This document shows positions 7,442 through 15,218 of a stretch of 34,760 nt of DNA, one piece after another. The notes under the pieces are model-generated. The model saw only the letters and a program-made list of their open reading frames with translations, was not told the origin of the DNA and did no database searches. Source of the DNA: CAYUNT01 sp964446285 (GTDB lineage Bacteria; Sumerlaeota; Sumerlaeia; SLMS01; CAYUNT01). Position 1 is the first letter of the stretch, and each line of letters begins with the position of its first letter. A program made the translations under genes and the position numbers. Location: NCBI GenBank assembly GCA_964446285.1, contig CAYUNT010000021.1, positions 1 to 34,760 of the forward strand, written 5' to 3'.

Positions 7442-8269
7442 TCAGTCCTTCTCGTCGTCGCCGCCGTCCTTGTCGTGCTTCTTGCCTTCCTTGTGTTTCT
7501 TTTCTTCCTTGAACTTCTTTTCCCATTTGGCTTTTTCAACTTGGCCGGCAGGTGACACTTTGATTTCCTTTTCCTTGCCGTCCATTGTGACTTTGACTTC
7601 ATAAACGGTCTTCGTGGCGGCGCATGCTTCGCCTATCTGCGCTCCAGGGATCATCTTTTCGATGGCGGCTTTGACGGCAGGCGGAAGCGCTTTCACCTGC
7701 TCTTCTTTTTCACAGATGGTTCCATTGGCGTCCATCACAACGGAATTCTTCATTCCATCCGCGGTTGTGTATTCGGCTTCGAACATCTTGACGCCGTCTT
7801 CCACTTCCGCAACGAGATCGGTCAATTTGCCCGCGCCGATGACCTTGGCCACGGTTTCCTGGACAGCGGCGGGAGCGGCGCTCATTTCGATTTTTTCCTC
7901 CTTGCCGCCTTCCTCGCGAGCCTCTTCCTTTTTCTCGTTTTCCTCATCCTCTTCTTTGATGATCGAGCCTGTGGCGGAGAATTTCGCTTCTACCTTTTTG
8001 CCATCGCGCGCCCACTTGGCCTCATACACAGCCTGGCCATCCTCGTCTTCCACTTCGATTTTGTCGATTTTCGCCCCTGCTGCTTCTTTCTCGATAGCCG
8101 CCTGCACAGCGGGCGGAACCTCGGACATTGCAACCTTGCCTTCCTTTATTTCCTTGTGTTCCTTTCCCTTATGCTCCCCCTTTTCTTCCGGTTTTGCATA
8201 GGACACAGCGGCCAGAATGGCCACCATCACAAACACACTGATTGCCCATGTCATGCGGCGCATAATCAT
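7442..8269 (-). CDS. Secreted triple PepSY-like repeat protein, Lys/Glu-rich
   Basis: A 275-residue exported protein. Start ATG 8269 follows GGAGGT by seven bases; the upstream frame extension has no such site. Residues 1-25 are a signal peptide ending SYA. Three PepSY-like repeats of about 60 residues follow: 46-108 (MSEVPPAVQAAIEKEAAGAKI... YEAKW... FSATGSI), 127-190 (MSAAPAAVQETVAKVIG... FEAEY... MDANGTI) and 191-250 (KALPPAVKAAIEKMIPGAQI... YEVKV... VSPAGQV). Highly charged linkers join them, and the tail 251-275 is Lys/His/Asp-rich and might bind metal. PepSY-type domains are extracytoplasmic and in known cases inhibit or modulate neighbouring enzymes or sensors. As first gene before an unknown secreted protein, response regulator and kinase, it may be a periplasmic accessory or target of that sensor. 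The function is inferred. Confidence 0.85.
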   Translation of the reverse strand: MIMRRMTWAISVFVMVAILAAVSYAKPEEKGEHKGKEHKEIKEGKVAMSEVPPAVQAAIEKEAAGAKIDKIEVEDEDGQAVYEAKWARDGKKVEAKFSATGSIIKEEDEENEKKEEAREEGGKEEKIEMSAAPAAVQETVAKVIGAGKLTDLVAEVEDGVKMFEAEYTTADGMKNSVVMDANGTICEKEEQVKALPPAVKAAIEKMIPGAQIGEACAATKTVYEVKVTMDGKEKEIKVSPAGQVEKAKWEKKFKEEKKHKEGKKHDKDGGDDEKD

Positions 8270-8435
8270 TGCTGCTACCTCCGTTAATTTGCCTGCAAAA
8301 AGCAGTAACGCATCCACGCCCGCGTCAGAGCCAAATGGCCGGGGCGCAAAGAAGTCGTCTGCACATTGCCGAAGCAAACATTACGGATTCATGACGGCGG
8401 GGCAAAAAAACGCATAGCGCCTGCAAATCGACATA

Positions 8436-10127
8436 TTAGAAAAGCCCTGTGATGCGGCCCTCGGCGTCGATGTCCACGCGCGTTCCGCCCGGAACGCTCG
8501 GCAGGCCGGGCATCGTCATGATGTCGCCGCAAAGCGCATAGAGGAATCCCGCGCCTGCCGACGCCCGCACCTCGCGCACAGGAACAACGAATCCGCGCGG
8601 ACGGCCTTTCAAATTCGGATCGTGCGAAAGCGAAAGGTGCGTCTTTGCCATGCAGATGGGCAGCGCGCCCAGGCCCCAGCGCTCGAACCGCTCGATCTGG
8701 CGGCGCGCCTCGGGAAGGATTTCCACGTCTGAGGCTCCGTAGATAGTCGAAGCGATGGAATGAATTTTGTGTTCGAGCGGAATTTCAAGAGGATACAAAA
8801 ACCCAAATTGGCTTGGGGATTCCGCGGCGCGAATCACCGCGCTGGCCAGCGCCTCGCCTCCTGCGCCGCCTTTGGCGTGGAGTTCGCTCACGACCACCGA
8901 TTGCGCTCCGCGCCCTTCCGCCTCTTTGCGGACGAATTCCAATTCACCTTCTGTATCGGCCGGGAAACGGTTGATCGCCACCACGGCCGGAATGCCGAAG
9001 GTGCGCACATTCTCGATTTGCTTGAAGAGATTGGGCATTCCATCGCGCAAGGCATCGCGATTTTCCTCAACCAGCCCTGGCGGCAGCGGTTTGCCCGGCA
9101 CGACCTTAAACCGCCCGCTGTGCATCTTGAGTCCGCGCAGTGAACACACCAGCACCGCCGCATCCGGTTGAAGCCCCGAGTAGCGGCATTTGATATTCGC
9201 GAATTTTTCCATGCCCATATCGGCGCCGAATCCGGCCTCCGTGACAACGTAATCGCAGTAACGCGTCGCGATAAGGTCGGCGATAATCGAAGAGTTGCCG
9301 TGGGCGATATTGCCAAATGGCCCGGTGTGGATGAGGCATGGCGTCCCTTCGACCGTCTGCATGAGCGTCGGCTCAAGCGTCTCGCGCATGATCGCGGCCA
9401 TTGCCCCGGCGCATTTGAGGTCCTCGGCGGTGACGGGCATGTCTGATTTTGTCGCGCCGATGATGATCCGCCCGAGCCGCTGGCGGAAATCCTGAATATC
9501 ATGCGCCAGCGCAAGAATCGCCATGACTTCGGAGGCGACAGCGATGTCAAAATGCGCCTCGCGCGGCACGCCATTGGCGCGCCCGCCCAGGCCAATAATC
9601 ACGCTGCGCAAGGCGCGGTCCGACACGTCGATCACCCGCCCCCAGGTAATAGAAAACGGATCAATGTCGAGGGCGTTTTTATGATAGATATGGTTGTCGA
9701 TAAATGCCGCCAGCAAGTTGTGCGCGATGGAAACGGCGTGGATGTCGCCTGTCAGATGGAGATTGAACTCCTCCATCGGGATGATTTGCGAATAGCCGCC
9801 GCCCGCCGCGCCGCCTTTGATTCCAAAGATAGGCCCCATGCTGGGCTGACGCACGGTGGACACGGTTTTTTTGCCCAGGCGATTGAGCGCCATGCTCAGC
9901 CCGATCGTGGTGACCGTTTTTCCCTCGCCGAGCGGAGTGGGCGTTATGGCTGTTACCACAACGTATTTCACGCCGGGGCGGGGCGGTTTTTTTAGTTCGG
10001 AAAGAGCGATCTTCGCTTTGTAGTGTCCATAAGGCGAAAGCGATTCGGGCGCAATGCCCAATCCTTCCGCGATTTCCTGAATGGGATGAGGTTGCGCTTC
10101 TTGCGAGATTTCCAGATCGCTTTTCAT
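8436..10127 (-). CDS. fhs: Formate--tetrahydrofolate ligase
   Basis: Catalyses ATP-dependent formation of 10-formyl-tetrahydrofolate from formate and tetrahydrofolate, feeding one-carbon metabolism or, in acetogens, the methyl branch of the Wood-Ljungdahl pathway. The 563-residue length is typical. N-terminal pattern YGHYKAKI at about 33-40, ATP-binding loop TPLGEGKT at 64-71, substrate-site stretch RQPSMGPIFGIKGGAAGGGYSQ near 98-119, the conserved LTGDIHAVSIAHNLLAA, and C-terminal TMPGLPSVPGGTRVDID. ATG 10127 has an upstream AGGAA eight bases away. No other folate or Wood-Ljungdahl gene is in the window, so its pathway use stays open. The flanking genes (glycosyltransferase, PepSY operon) are unrelated. 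Confidence 0.97.
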   Translation of the reverse strand: MKSDLEISQEAQPHPIQEIAEGLGIAPESLSPYGHYKAKIALSELKKPPRPGVKYVVVTAITPTPLGEGKTVTTIGLSMALNRLGKKTVSTVRQPSMGPIFGIKGGAAGGGYSQIIPMEEFNLHLTGDIHAVSIAHNLLAAFIDNHIYHKNALDIDPFSITWGRVIDVSDRALRSVIIGLGGRANGVPREAHFDIAVASEVMAILALAHDIQDFRQRLGRIIIGATKSDMPVTAEDLKCAGAMAAIMRETLEPTLMQTVEGTPCLIHTGPFGNIAHGNSSIIADLIATRYCDYVVTEAGFGADMGMEKFANIKCRYSGLQPDAAVLVCSLRGLKMHSGRFKVVPGKPLPPGLVEENRDALRDGMPNLFKQIENVRTFGIPAVVAINRFPADTEGELEFVRKEAEGRGAQSVVVSELHAKGGAGGEALASAVIRAAESPSQFGFLYPLEIPLEHKIHSIASTIYGASDVEILPEARRQIERFERWGLGALPICMAKTHLSLSHDPNLKGRPRGFVVPVREVRASAGAGFLYALCGDIMTMPGLPSVPGGTRVDIDAEGRITGLF

Positions 10128-10175
10128 GGCTGCGATTCCTTGCTAAGAATTGAGGGATGCCGCTTGGACAATTCC

Positions 10176-10211
10176 AATGGGACCTTTGAGGCCTATGGGA
10201 CTTATGGGATC
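10176..10211. repeat. Four tandem 9-base units (consensus tATGGGAcy)
   Basis: Units aatgggacc, tttgaggcc, tatgggact and tatgggatc run without gaps upstream of fhs. The second unit is diverged. The spacer between the GT2 gene stop and the fhs start also holds a separate 7-base tandem repeat 25 bases further on. There is no coding content. Confidence 0.75.
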
Positions 10212-10235
10212 TGTGAAACAGGCAAATTGCCGCCT

Positions 10236-10263
10236 CACAACCCACAACTTACAACTCACAACC
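10236..10263. repeat. Four tandem 7-base units (consensus CACAACy)
   Basis: Units cacaacc, cacaact, tacaact and cacaacc are contiguous and end six bases before the GT2 stop codon at 10270. The heptad phase resembles the short tandemly repeated heptamers known from cyanobacteria, though the sequence is not the same as those I know. Confidence 0.8.
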
Positions 10264-10269
10264 CTCTCC

Positions 10270-11283
10270 TTACCTCCGCGGCGGTGGGTCATCGAACAAA
10301 TCCGGATCGCGCGCCTTGAGAATCTCGATCAATTTGCCGCACGAGGCCACGCGCGCCCGCATCGCCTCGCGGCGCGAAGGCCGCAACACCGACAAAAGCC
10401 AATACACCGGACGGCGCAATCGCATGTCCAGAAGAATGGTTTGGATAAACCGGTCGCGAGCGGGCGGGGGCAATTGCCGGTTTGCCAGCAGCAACATGCT
10501 CCGATACGTGCGGCGGAAGCAATACTCCGGCGCGCGTCGAGTCGAGCTTTTTTGCCGGTGATAAAAATGAAAATTCGGAAGATGCACGATCCGGTATCCG
10601 GCCTTGCGGATGCGGAGGCACCAGTCCGCGTCTTCACAATAAATGAAATAGGCGGGTTCCAACGGGCCGGCTTTATCATAAGCGGCGCGCGGAACCATGA
10701 TGCACGATCCCTGCAGCCATCCGCAATCGAAGGGCTGCGTGCGCCGGAACAAATGCAGGTGATAGCGGACTTTTTTCAGGAGTTCAATGACGGGATAAAG
10801 CATCGAATGAAACTCGATATAGCCCCAAGTCGATGGCAGGCGAAAAGCGCTTTGCTGCGGCAAACCGTCGCCGTGAAGCAACATGCACCCGGCAGCGCCC
10901 ACGTCCGGATTCGATTCGAGAAAACGCAGCATCCCTTCGAGCGATTTCGTTGTGGGGATCGCGTCGGGATTGAGCAGCATTAAGTAATCGCCGCGCGCCT
11001 CCGCCAACCCCTGATTGCATCCTTCCGCGAATCCTTTGTTGGCGTTGTTGCAAATTAGCCGCACCCAGGGAAAATCGCGGGCAATGACGCCAACGGTATT
11101 GTCTGCCGACCCGTTGTCCACAACGACAACCTCGATGGGAAACGCAATTTCGGAGCGGATTTTATCCAGAGCGCCCAGGAAATCGCCTATCTCATCCGCA
11201 TGATTCCAAGTAACGGTGATCGTGGAAAGACGAGGCTTCGGAGCCTGGGAGGAGGCGGAATCGTTTGGGGCGGAGGGGGGCAT
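10270..11283 (-). CDS. GT2-family glycosyltransferase (rhamnosyltransferase-like)
   Basis: Probably adds a sugar to a cell-surface polysaccharide or lipid-linked oligosaccharide on the cytoplasmic side. The 337-residue protein has the GT-A fold signatures VEVVVVDNGSADNT-type nucleotide-sugar site (about 51-63), NNANKGFAEGCNQG (79-92), the NPD metal-binding element LNPDAIP (104-110), and a catalytic-type acidic patch YCEDADWCLR further on. This NPD form is usual in WbbL-like rhamnosyltransferases. I choose ATG 11283 because AAAGGA lies nine bases upstream; ATG 11292 abuts that site and is less likely. A longer frame up to 11358 would translate an intergenic inverted repeat and is rejected. It lies directly after a GT4 glycosyltransferase on the same strand. 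Confidence 0.88.
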   Translation of the reverse strand: MPPSAPNDSASSQAPKPRLSTITVTWNHADEIGDFLGALDKIRSEIAFPIEVVVVDNGSADNTVGVIARDFPWVRLICNNANKGFAEGCNQGLAEARGDYLMLLNPDAIPTTKSLEGMLRFLESNPDVGAAGCMLLHGDGLPQQSAFRLPSTWGYIEFHSMLYPVIELLKKVRYHLHLFRRTQPFDCGWLQGSCIMVPRAAYDKAGPLEPAYFIYCEDADWCLRIRKAGYRIVHLPNFHFYHRQKSSTRRAPEYCFRRTYRSMLLLANRQLPPPARDRFIQTILLDMRLRRPVYWLLSVLRPSRREAMRARVASCGKLIEILKARDPDLFDDPPPRR

Positions 11284-11309
11284 CGGCGGCATTCCTTTGG
11301 ACGGGGAAA

Positions 11310-11400
11310 AATAGACAGGATTTACAGGATGGACAGGACGGAAAAAATCACCCGGCATTTGGCCCTGCTTATCATGTCCATCTTGTCAATCCTGTCTATT
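11310..11400. repeat. Inverted repeat of 9-base ACAGGAT-type units between the two glycosyltransferases
   Basis: Positions 11310-11339 pair with 11371-11400 at 26 of 30 bases, the first 13 (AATAGACAGGATT) perfectly. Each arm is itself made of three 9-base units of the form nnACAGGAT (agacaggat, ttacaggat, ggacaggac). The right arm provides the TAG stop codon (11396-11398) of the GT4 gene, so the element inserted or grew right up to the coding end. The loop is 31 bases. Confidence 0.85.
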
Positions 11401-12550
11401 CCTTCAATATCCTCCGCGCCTCTTCGTCCAGCGCGGCGAGATACTGTTCTCGGACGATTTGCGCGGCGGTTCGGATATGGAATTTTTCGAATGCGATTTG
11501 TCGCGCCCGCCGTCCCATCGCTTGCGCGGCCTCGGGATTGGCCACCATCCATTCGAGCGCACGAACAATTTCCTCCGGACGGCCCGGTTCGATCAAGAAC
11601 GCGCTTTCGCCATGCACAACGGCTTCTGGCACGCCGCCAACCGGAGTGGCAATCACAGGCTTTTCCCAGGCCATTGCCTCGATCAGGGTCAGTGGCAGCC
11701 CTTCCCAAAGCGACGGCAGCGTGAAAATATCGGTGGCAGCAAGGATTTGAGGAATGTCACGCCGGTTGCCCGCGAACACAATGCGGTCCGCCACCGTTGT
11801 TGCGCGCGCCAGCGATTCAATTTCGGCGTTGATGCGCCCTTCGCCACCAACAACGAGCAGACGCCACCGCGGCCGCGCGGCGGCGAATTTCTCGAAGGCC
11901 GGGATGAGATACCGATGGCCCTTTTGCTCGTCCAGGCGCGCGATAATCGTGAGGACCCGGCTTTCTGGCGGAAAACCGAATCCGGCCAGAAACGCCTCGC
12001 GCGTATAGCTTTCGGGCAGGCGCAATTTCTCCTCCAGGCGCGCCCCGTTGTAGCAAAGAACGATTTTGTGTTCGGGGACGCCGCGTTCGAGAAGAAAATC
12101 GCGCACCTTGTTGGAAACGGCGAAAATGGCCCGCATCCGGCGCATCGTAAGGTTGTCGATTGCGTTGAAAAGAGGAAGTTTTTTCCAATCGTCGATGTTT
12201 TGCGAATGCGTGAAGACGCCGCGAATCCCGAGCAGCCGCGCGGCCGTGCGCCCATACACATCGGCGCGCCCGAGAGACGTATGCACAATATCCGGCGCAA
12301 AAGCGCGCATCTCACGCATTACCGCGAGCAGTGTTCCCGGAGAAAACAAACGCCTGTGCGCGAGTTCCGTCACGGGGATTCCGCGCGCTTCCATCTCGCC
12401 GCGCAATAACCCCGGATACAGGCACAAGACGCGAATCTCAAATTCGCCGCTCAGTTCGGGCAGCAGATCGAGCAGAAACGTCTGCGCGCCGCCAATCGAA
12501 AGGGCTGTAATGACATGAAGAACGCGGGGTTTTCGTTCGCGAGACGTCAT
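11396..12550 (-). CDS. GT4-family glycosyltransferase
   Basis: GT-B fold glycosyltransferase of 384 residues, likely working on exopolysaccharide or O-antigen-like glycans. N-terminal acceptor domain begins RVLHVITALSIGGAQTFLLDLL (about 9-30) with the Gly-rich loop SIGGAQ. The C-terminal donor domain includes TIIARLDEQKGHRYLI (201-216) and the EX7E motif with E283 and E291 (LWEGLPLTLIEAMA), the GT4 hallmark. ATG 12550 is the first sensible start; the 27 residues upstream would be translated from an intergenic repeat. The stop codon lies inside the next repeat element. With the following GT2 gene it makes a small glycan-assembly pair. Confidence 0.92.
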   Translation of the reverse strand: MTSRERKPRVLHVITALSIGGAQTFLLDLLPELSGEFEIRVLCLYPGLLRGEMEARGIPVTELAHRRLFSPGTLLAVMREMRAFAPDIVHTSLGRADVYGRTAARLLGIRGVFTHSQNIDDWKKLPLFNAIDNLTMRRMRAIFAVSNKVRDFLLERGVPEHKIVLCYNGARLEEKLRLPESYTREAFLAGFGFPPESRVLTIIARLDEQKGHRYLIPAFEKFAAARPRWRLLVVGGEGRINAEIESLARATTVADRIVFAGNRRDIPQILAATDIFTLPSLWEGLPLTLIEAMAWEKPVIATPVGGVPEAVVHGESAFLIEPGRPEEIVRALEWMVANPEAAQAMGRRARQIAFEKFHIRTAAQIVREQYLAALDEEARRILKE

Positions 12551-12598
12551 GCGGGATACCCCGGAACTCTGGCAGGGAAAATGAGTATGAAAGTTCTT

Positions 12599-12661
12599 AC
12601 CGCGAAAAACACGAAAAAGGCGAAAAAGCAAGCATTCGCGCAGATTCGTGTTTTTCGCGGT
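12599..12661. repeat. Inverted repeat of 9-base GAAAA units between pnp and GT4 gene
   Basis: ACCGCGAAAAACACGAA (12599-12615) is perfectly complementary to 12645-12661. The left side reads as tandem 9-base units ccgcgaaaa, acacgaaaa, aggcgaaaa. It lies between the pnp stop and the GT4 start. Same design as the elements at 5683 and 11310 but a different sequence. Confidence 0.85.
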
Positions 12662-12698
12662 GTCATTTGCCTAACGGGAAGCACGGCGTGCGAGCGGA

Positions 12699-15218
12699 TT
12701 ATTCGCCCAAGTCGCCGCCGCCAATAGAACCGCCATTGGCGCCGGCAGAGCCATCAAAGCCACCGCCATAACCGCCGCTTTCGCGCCCGCCTTCGCGCCC
12801 GCCTTCGCCGCGGTTGCCACTGTCGCGGTTGCCGCCCCCATAACCGCCCTCGCGGCGTCCGCCGCCGCCGTAGCCGCCATGCGAGCCGCCGCCGCCGCGG
12901 CGTCCGCCACGGCCGCCATAGCCGCCGCGATCGCCTCGGTCGCCCCTGTCGTCTCCACGCTGGCGCGGGCCGCGTCCGTGCGGACGCCCTCCCCCGCCAC
13001 CGCCACTGCGGCGATCATAGCGCGGAGCAGGAGGAGCGCCGCCTTCGCCGCCATCATCCGCCATCGGCGCGCCGCCGTTGTCATCGCCATCGCTTTCCTC
13101 GGGGCCGGCCACTTCCGCCAGCGCCGCGCGCCTTGACAAGCGAACCCGTCCGCGCTGCCGGTCGATGTCCAGAACCTTCACAAGCAGCGTGTCGCCTTCG
13201 CGGCAGATGTCTTCAACGCGATCCACACGGTAGTTGTCGAGTTCCGAGATGTGAACCATGCCGTCTTTGCCCGGCAGAATCTCGACAATGGCGCCCGATT
13301 CCATCACGCGCGTCACCGTTCCCGTATAGATTTTTCCCTCTTCGAGTTCGGCCGTGATGTTGGAGATGATCTCGATCGCCTTGCGTGATCCTTCCGCGTC
13401 CGTCGAGCAGATATAGACCGATCCGTCGTCTTCGATGTCGATCTTGCATCCGGTTTTTTCGACGATGTCGCGGATGACCTTTCCGCCCGGGCCAATCACC
13501 TCGCGGATTTTCTCGACGGGCACCTTGAGCACCGTAATGCGCGGCGCGTGGGGTTTGAGATCGGCGCGCGGAGCGGCTATGGTCTCGGCCATTTTGCCAA
13601 GGATGAACTCGCGTCCGGCGCGCGCCTGGTCAAGCGCCTGCGCCAGCAATTGCCGCGTAACGCCCGATACCTTAATGTCCATCTGAAGCGCGGTGATGCC
13701 CTGCGATGTGCCTGTCACCTTGAAGTCCATATCGCCCAGGTGATCTTCAATCCCCTGGATGTCCGAAAGGATTGTATAACGGTCGCCTTCCATGATGAGG
13801 CCCATCGCGATGCCCGCTACCGGGCGCGTGATCGGCACGCCGGCGTCCATCAGCGAGAGGCATCCCGAACAGACCGTCGCCATCGACGACGAACCGTTGG
13901 ATTCGAGGATGTCCACTACGACGCGCATCGTGTAGGGGAAGGCGTCTTTCGTCGGAATGATCGGCAGAATGGCGCGTTCGGCGAGAGCGCCGTGTCCGAT
14001 TTCGCGGCGTCCGGGACCGCGCGGCGGGCGAACCTCACCCACCGAATACGACGGGAAGTTGTAGTGCAGCATAAAGCGCTTGAACGACATCCCGAGAAGG
14101 TCGTCGATCTTCTGCTGATCTTCGATCGAACCAAGCGTCACAGAGGCGAGCGCTTGCGTTTGCCCGCGCGTGAAAACGGCCGAGCCGTGCGTGCACGGAA
14201 GTATATCGAGTTCCGACCAAATCGGGCGGATTTCGGTTGGTGCGCGACCATCGGCGCGCCGGCCCTCCTCGATCACGCGGCGGCGCATTCCGGCCATGTC
14301 GAACTCCTCGACAATCGCGGCGATTTCGCCTTCGCGCTCGGGAAATTGCTCGGCCAGCGCGTCCTGAATTTCCTCGATGGCCTGCTTCAGGCGTTTGTCG
14401 CGCGCTTTTTTCTCGAAAATCGTTTGAATTTCCGCCAGGTGCGGGCCAACCAACTTCTCGACAGCCGCTTTCATTTCCGCATCGACGGCCTTGGCCTCGA
14501 ATGCGTTTTTCGGCTTGCCGCATTCCTCGCGGAACTTTTCGAGCGAGGCGCAAACAGTGCGAATCGCCTCGTGCGCCACTTCGAGCGCCTCGATCATCAG
14601 GTCTTCCGAGATTTCCTTCGCGCCGGCCTCGACCATGTTGATCGCCTTGGCGTGGCCCGCCACGACGAGGTCGAGATCGCCCGCTTCGATTTGCTCATAG
14701 GTGGGGTTGACGATGAATTTTCCATCCACGCGCCCGACACGCACGGCGGCAACCGGCGTAGTGAACGGAATATCCGACAGATACAGCGCCGCCGAAGCGC
14801 CGACAAGCGCCGCGGTTTCCGCCGGGTTTTCCTGGTCCATCGAGAGGACGGTCACATAGACCTGAACCTCGTTCATGAAGCCATCGGGAAACATCGGGCG
14901 GATGGCGCGGTCGATCAGGCGCGCGCGCAGCGTTTCGTTGTCGCTCGGGCGGCCTTCGCGTTTGATGAATCCGCCCGGGAATCGGCCCGAGGCGGCGTAT
15001 TTCTCGCGATAATCCACCATCAGCGGAAAGAAGTCCTTGCCCACAACCGGGGCATCGGCGCCGACGGCGGCCACCAGGACGACGGTATTGCCGACGCGGA
15101 CCGTGACCGCGCCGTTGGCCTGCTTGGCCAGTTTTCCCCATTCCAGATGCGCTTGCGTCTGGCCGTAGGGGATTTCTAAAGTGTGCAGCTCGTAAGGCCG
15201 CGGAGTTTCATTGGACAT
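12699..15218 (-). CDS. pnp: Polyribonucleotide nucleotidyltransferase (PNPase) with Gly/Arg-rich tail
   Basis: Phosphorolytic 3'-5' exoribonuclease of RNA decay, normally a trimeric ring and part of the degradosome. In 839 residues: first RNase PH domain with the FFPLMVDYREKYAASGRFPGG-type core, alpha-helical linker, second RNase PH domain (PIWSELDILPCTHGSAVFTRG, GPGRREIGHGALAERA), a KH domain (IREVIGPGGKVIRDI), and an S1 domain (GKIYTGTVTRVMESGAIVEI to RLSRRAAL). Residues 705-839 (12702-13106) are a low-complexity Gly/Arg/Asp tail with many RGG, RGD and GGYGG repeats; the enzyme is usually about 700 residues without it. Such tails typically bind RNA or drive condensation. Start ATG 15218 (MSNETPRPY) is chosen over the 33-residue longer frame because homologues begin near here; the ribosome binding site (AGAGAA) is weak. 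No rpsO precedes it. The upstream region is strongly structured. Confidence 0.97.
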   Translation of the reverse strand: MSNETPRPYELHTLEIPYGQTQAHLEWGKLAKQANGAVTVRVGNTVVLVAAVGADAPVVGKDFFPLMVDYREKYAASGRFPGGFIKREGRPSDNETLRARLIDRAIRPMFPDGFMNEVQVYVTVLSMDQENPAETAALVGASAALYLSDIPFTTPVAAVRVGRVDGKFIVNPTYEQIEAGDLDLVVAGHAKAINMVEAGAKEISEDLMIEALEVAHEAIRTVCASLEKFREECGKPKNAFEAKAVDAEMKAAVEKLVGPHLAEIQTIFEKKARDKRLKQAIEEIQDALAEQFPEREGEIAAIVEEFDMAGMRRRVIEEGRRADGRAPTEIRPIWSELDILPCTHGSAVFTRGQTQALASVTLGSIEDQQKIDDLLGMSFKRFMLHYNFPSYSVGEVRPPRGPGRREIGHGALAERAILPIIPTKDAFPYTMRVVVDILESNGSSSMATVCSGCLSLMDAGVPITRPVAGIAMGLIMEGDRYTILSDIQGIEDHLGDMDFKVTGTSQGITALQMDIKVSGVTRQLLAQALDQARAGREFILGKMAETIAAPRADLKPHAPRITVLKVPVEKIREVIGPGGKVIRDIVEKTGCKIDIEDDGSVYICSTDAEGSRKAIEIISNITAELEEGKIYTGTVTRVMESGAIVEILPGKDGMVHISELDNYRVDRVEDICREGDTLLVKVLDIDRQRGRVRLSRRAALAEVAGPEESDGDDNGGAPMADDGGEGGAPPAPRYDRRSGGGGGGRPHGRGPRQRGDDRGDRGDRGGYGGRGGRRGGGGSHGGYGGGGRREGGYGGGNRDSGNRGEGGREGGRESGGYGGGFDGSAGANGGSIGGGDLGE

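Noticed and set aside
11293..11358. Longer N-terminus for the GT2 glycosyltransferase
   Set aside because: The extra residues are translated from the 11310-11339 repeat arm; a better ribosome binding site supports ATG 11283.
12879..13136. Ala-rich plus-strand and minus-strand frames over the pnp end
   Set aside because: Both are shadows of the Gly/Arg-rich PNPase tail in other frames.
13548..15179. Plus-strand reading frame of 543 codons opposite pnp
   Set aside because: Lies fully antisense to the conserved PNPase domains and encodes Arg/His/Asp-rich sequence without family features, as expected from GC-rich codon bias.
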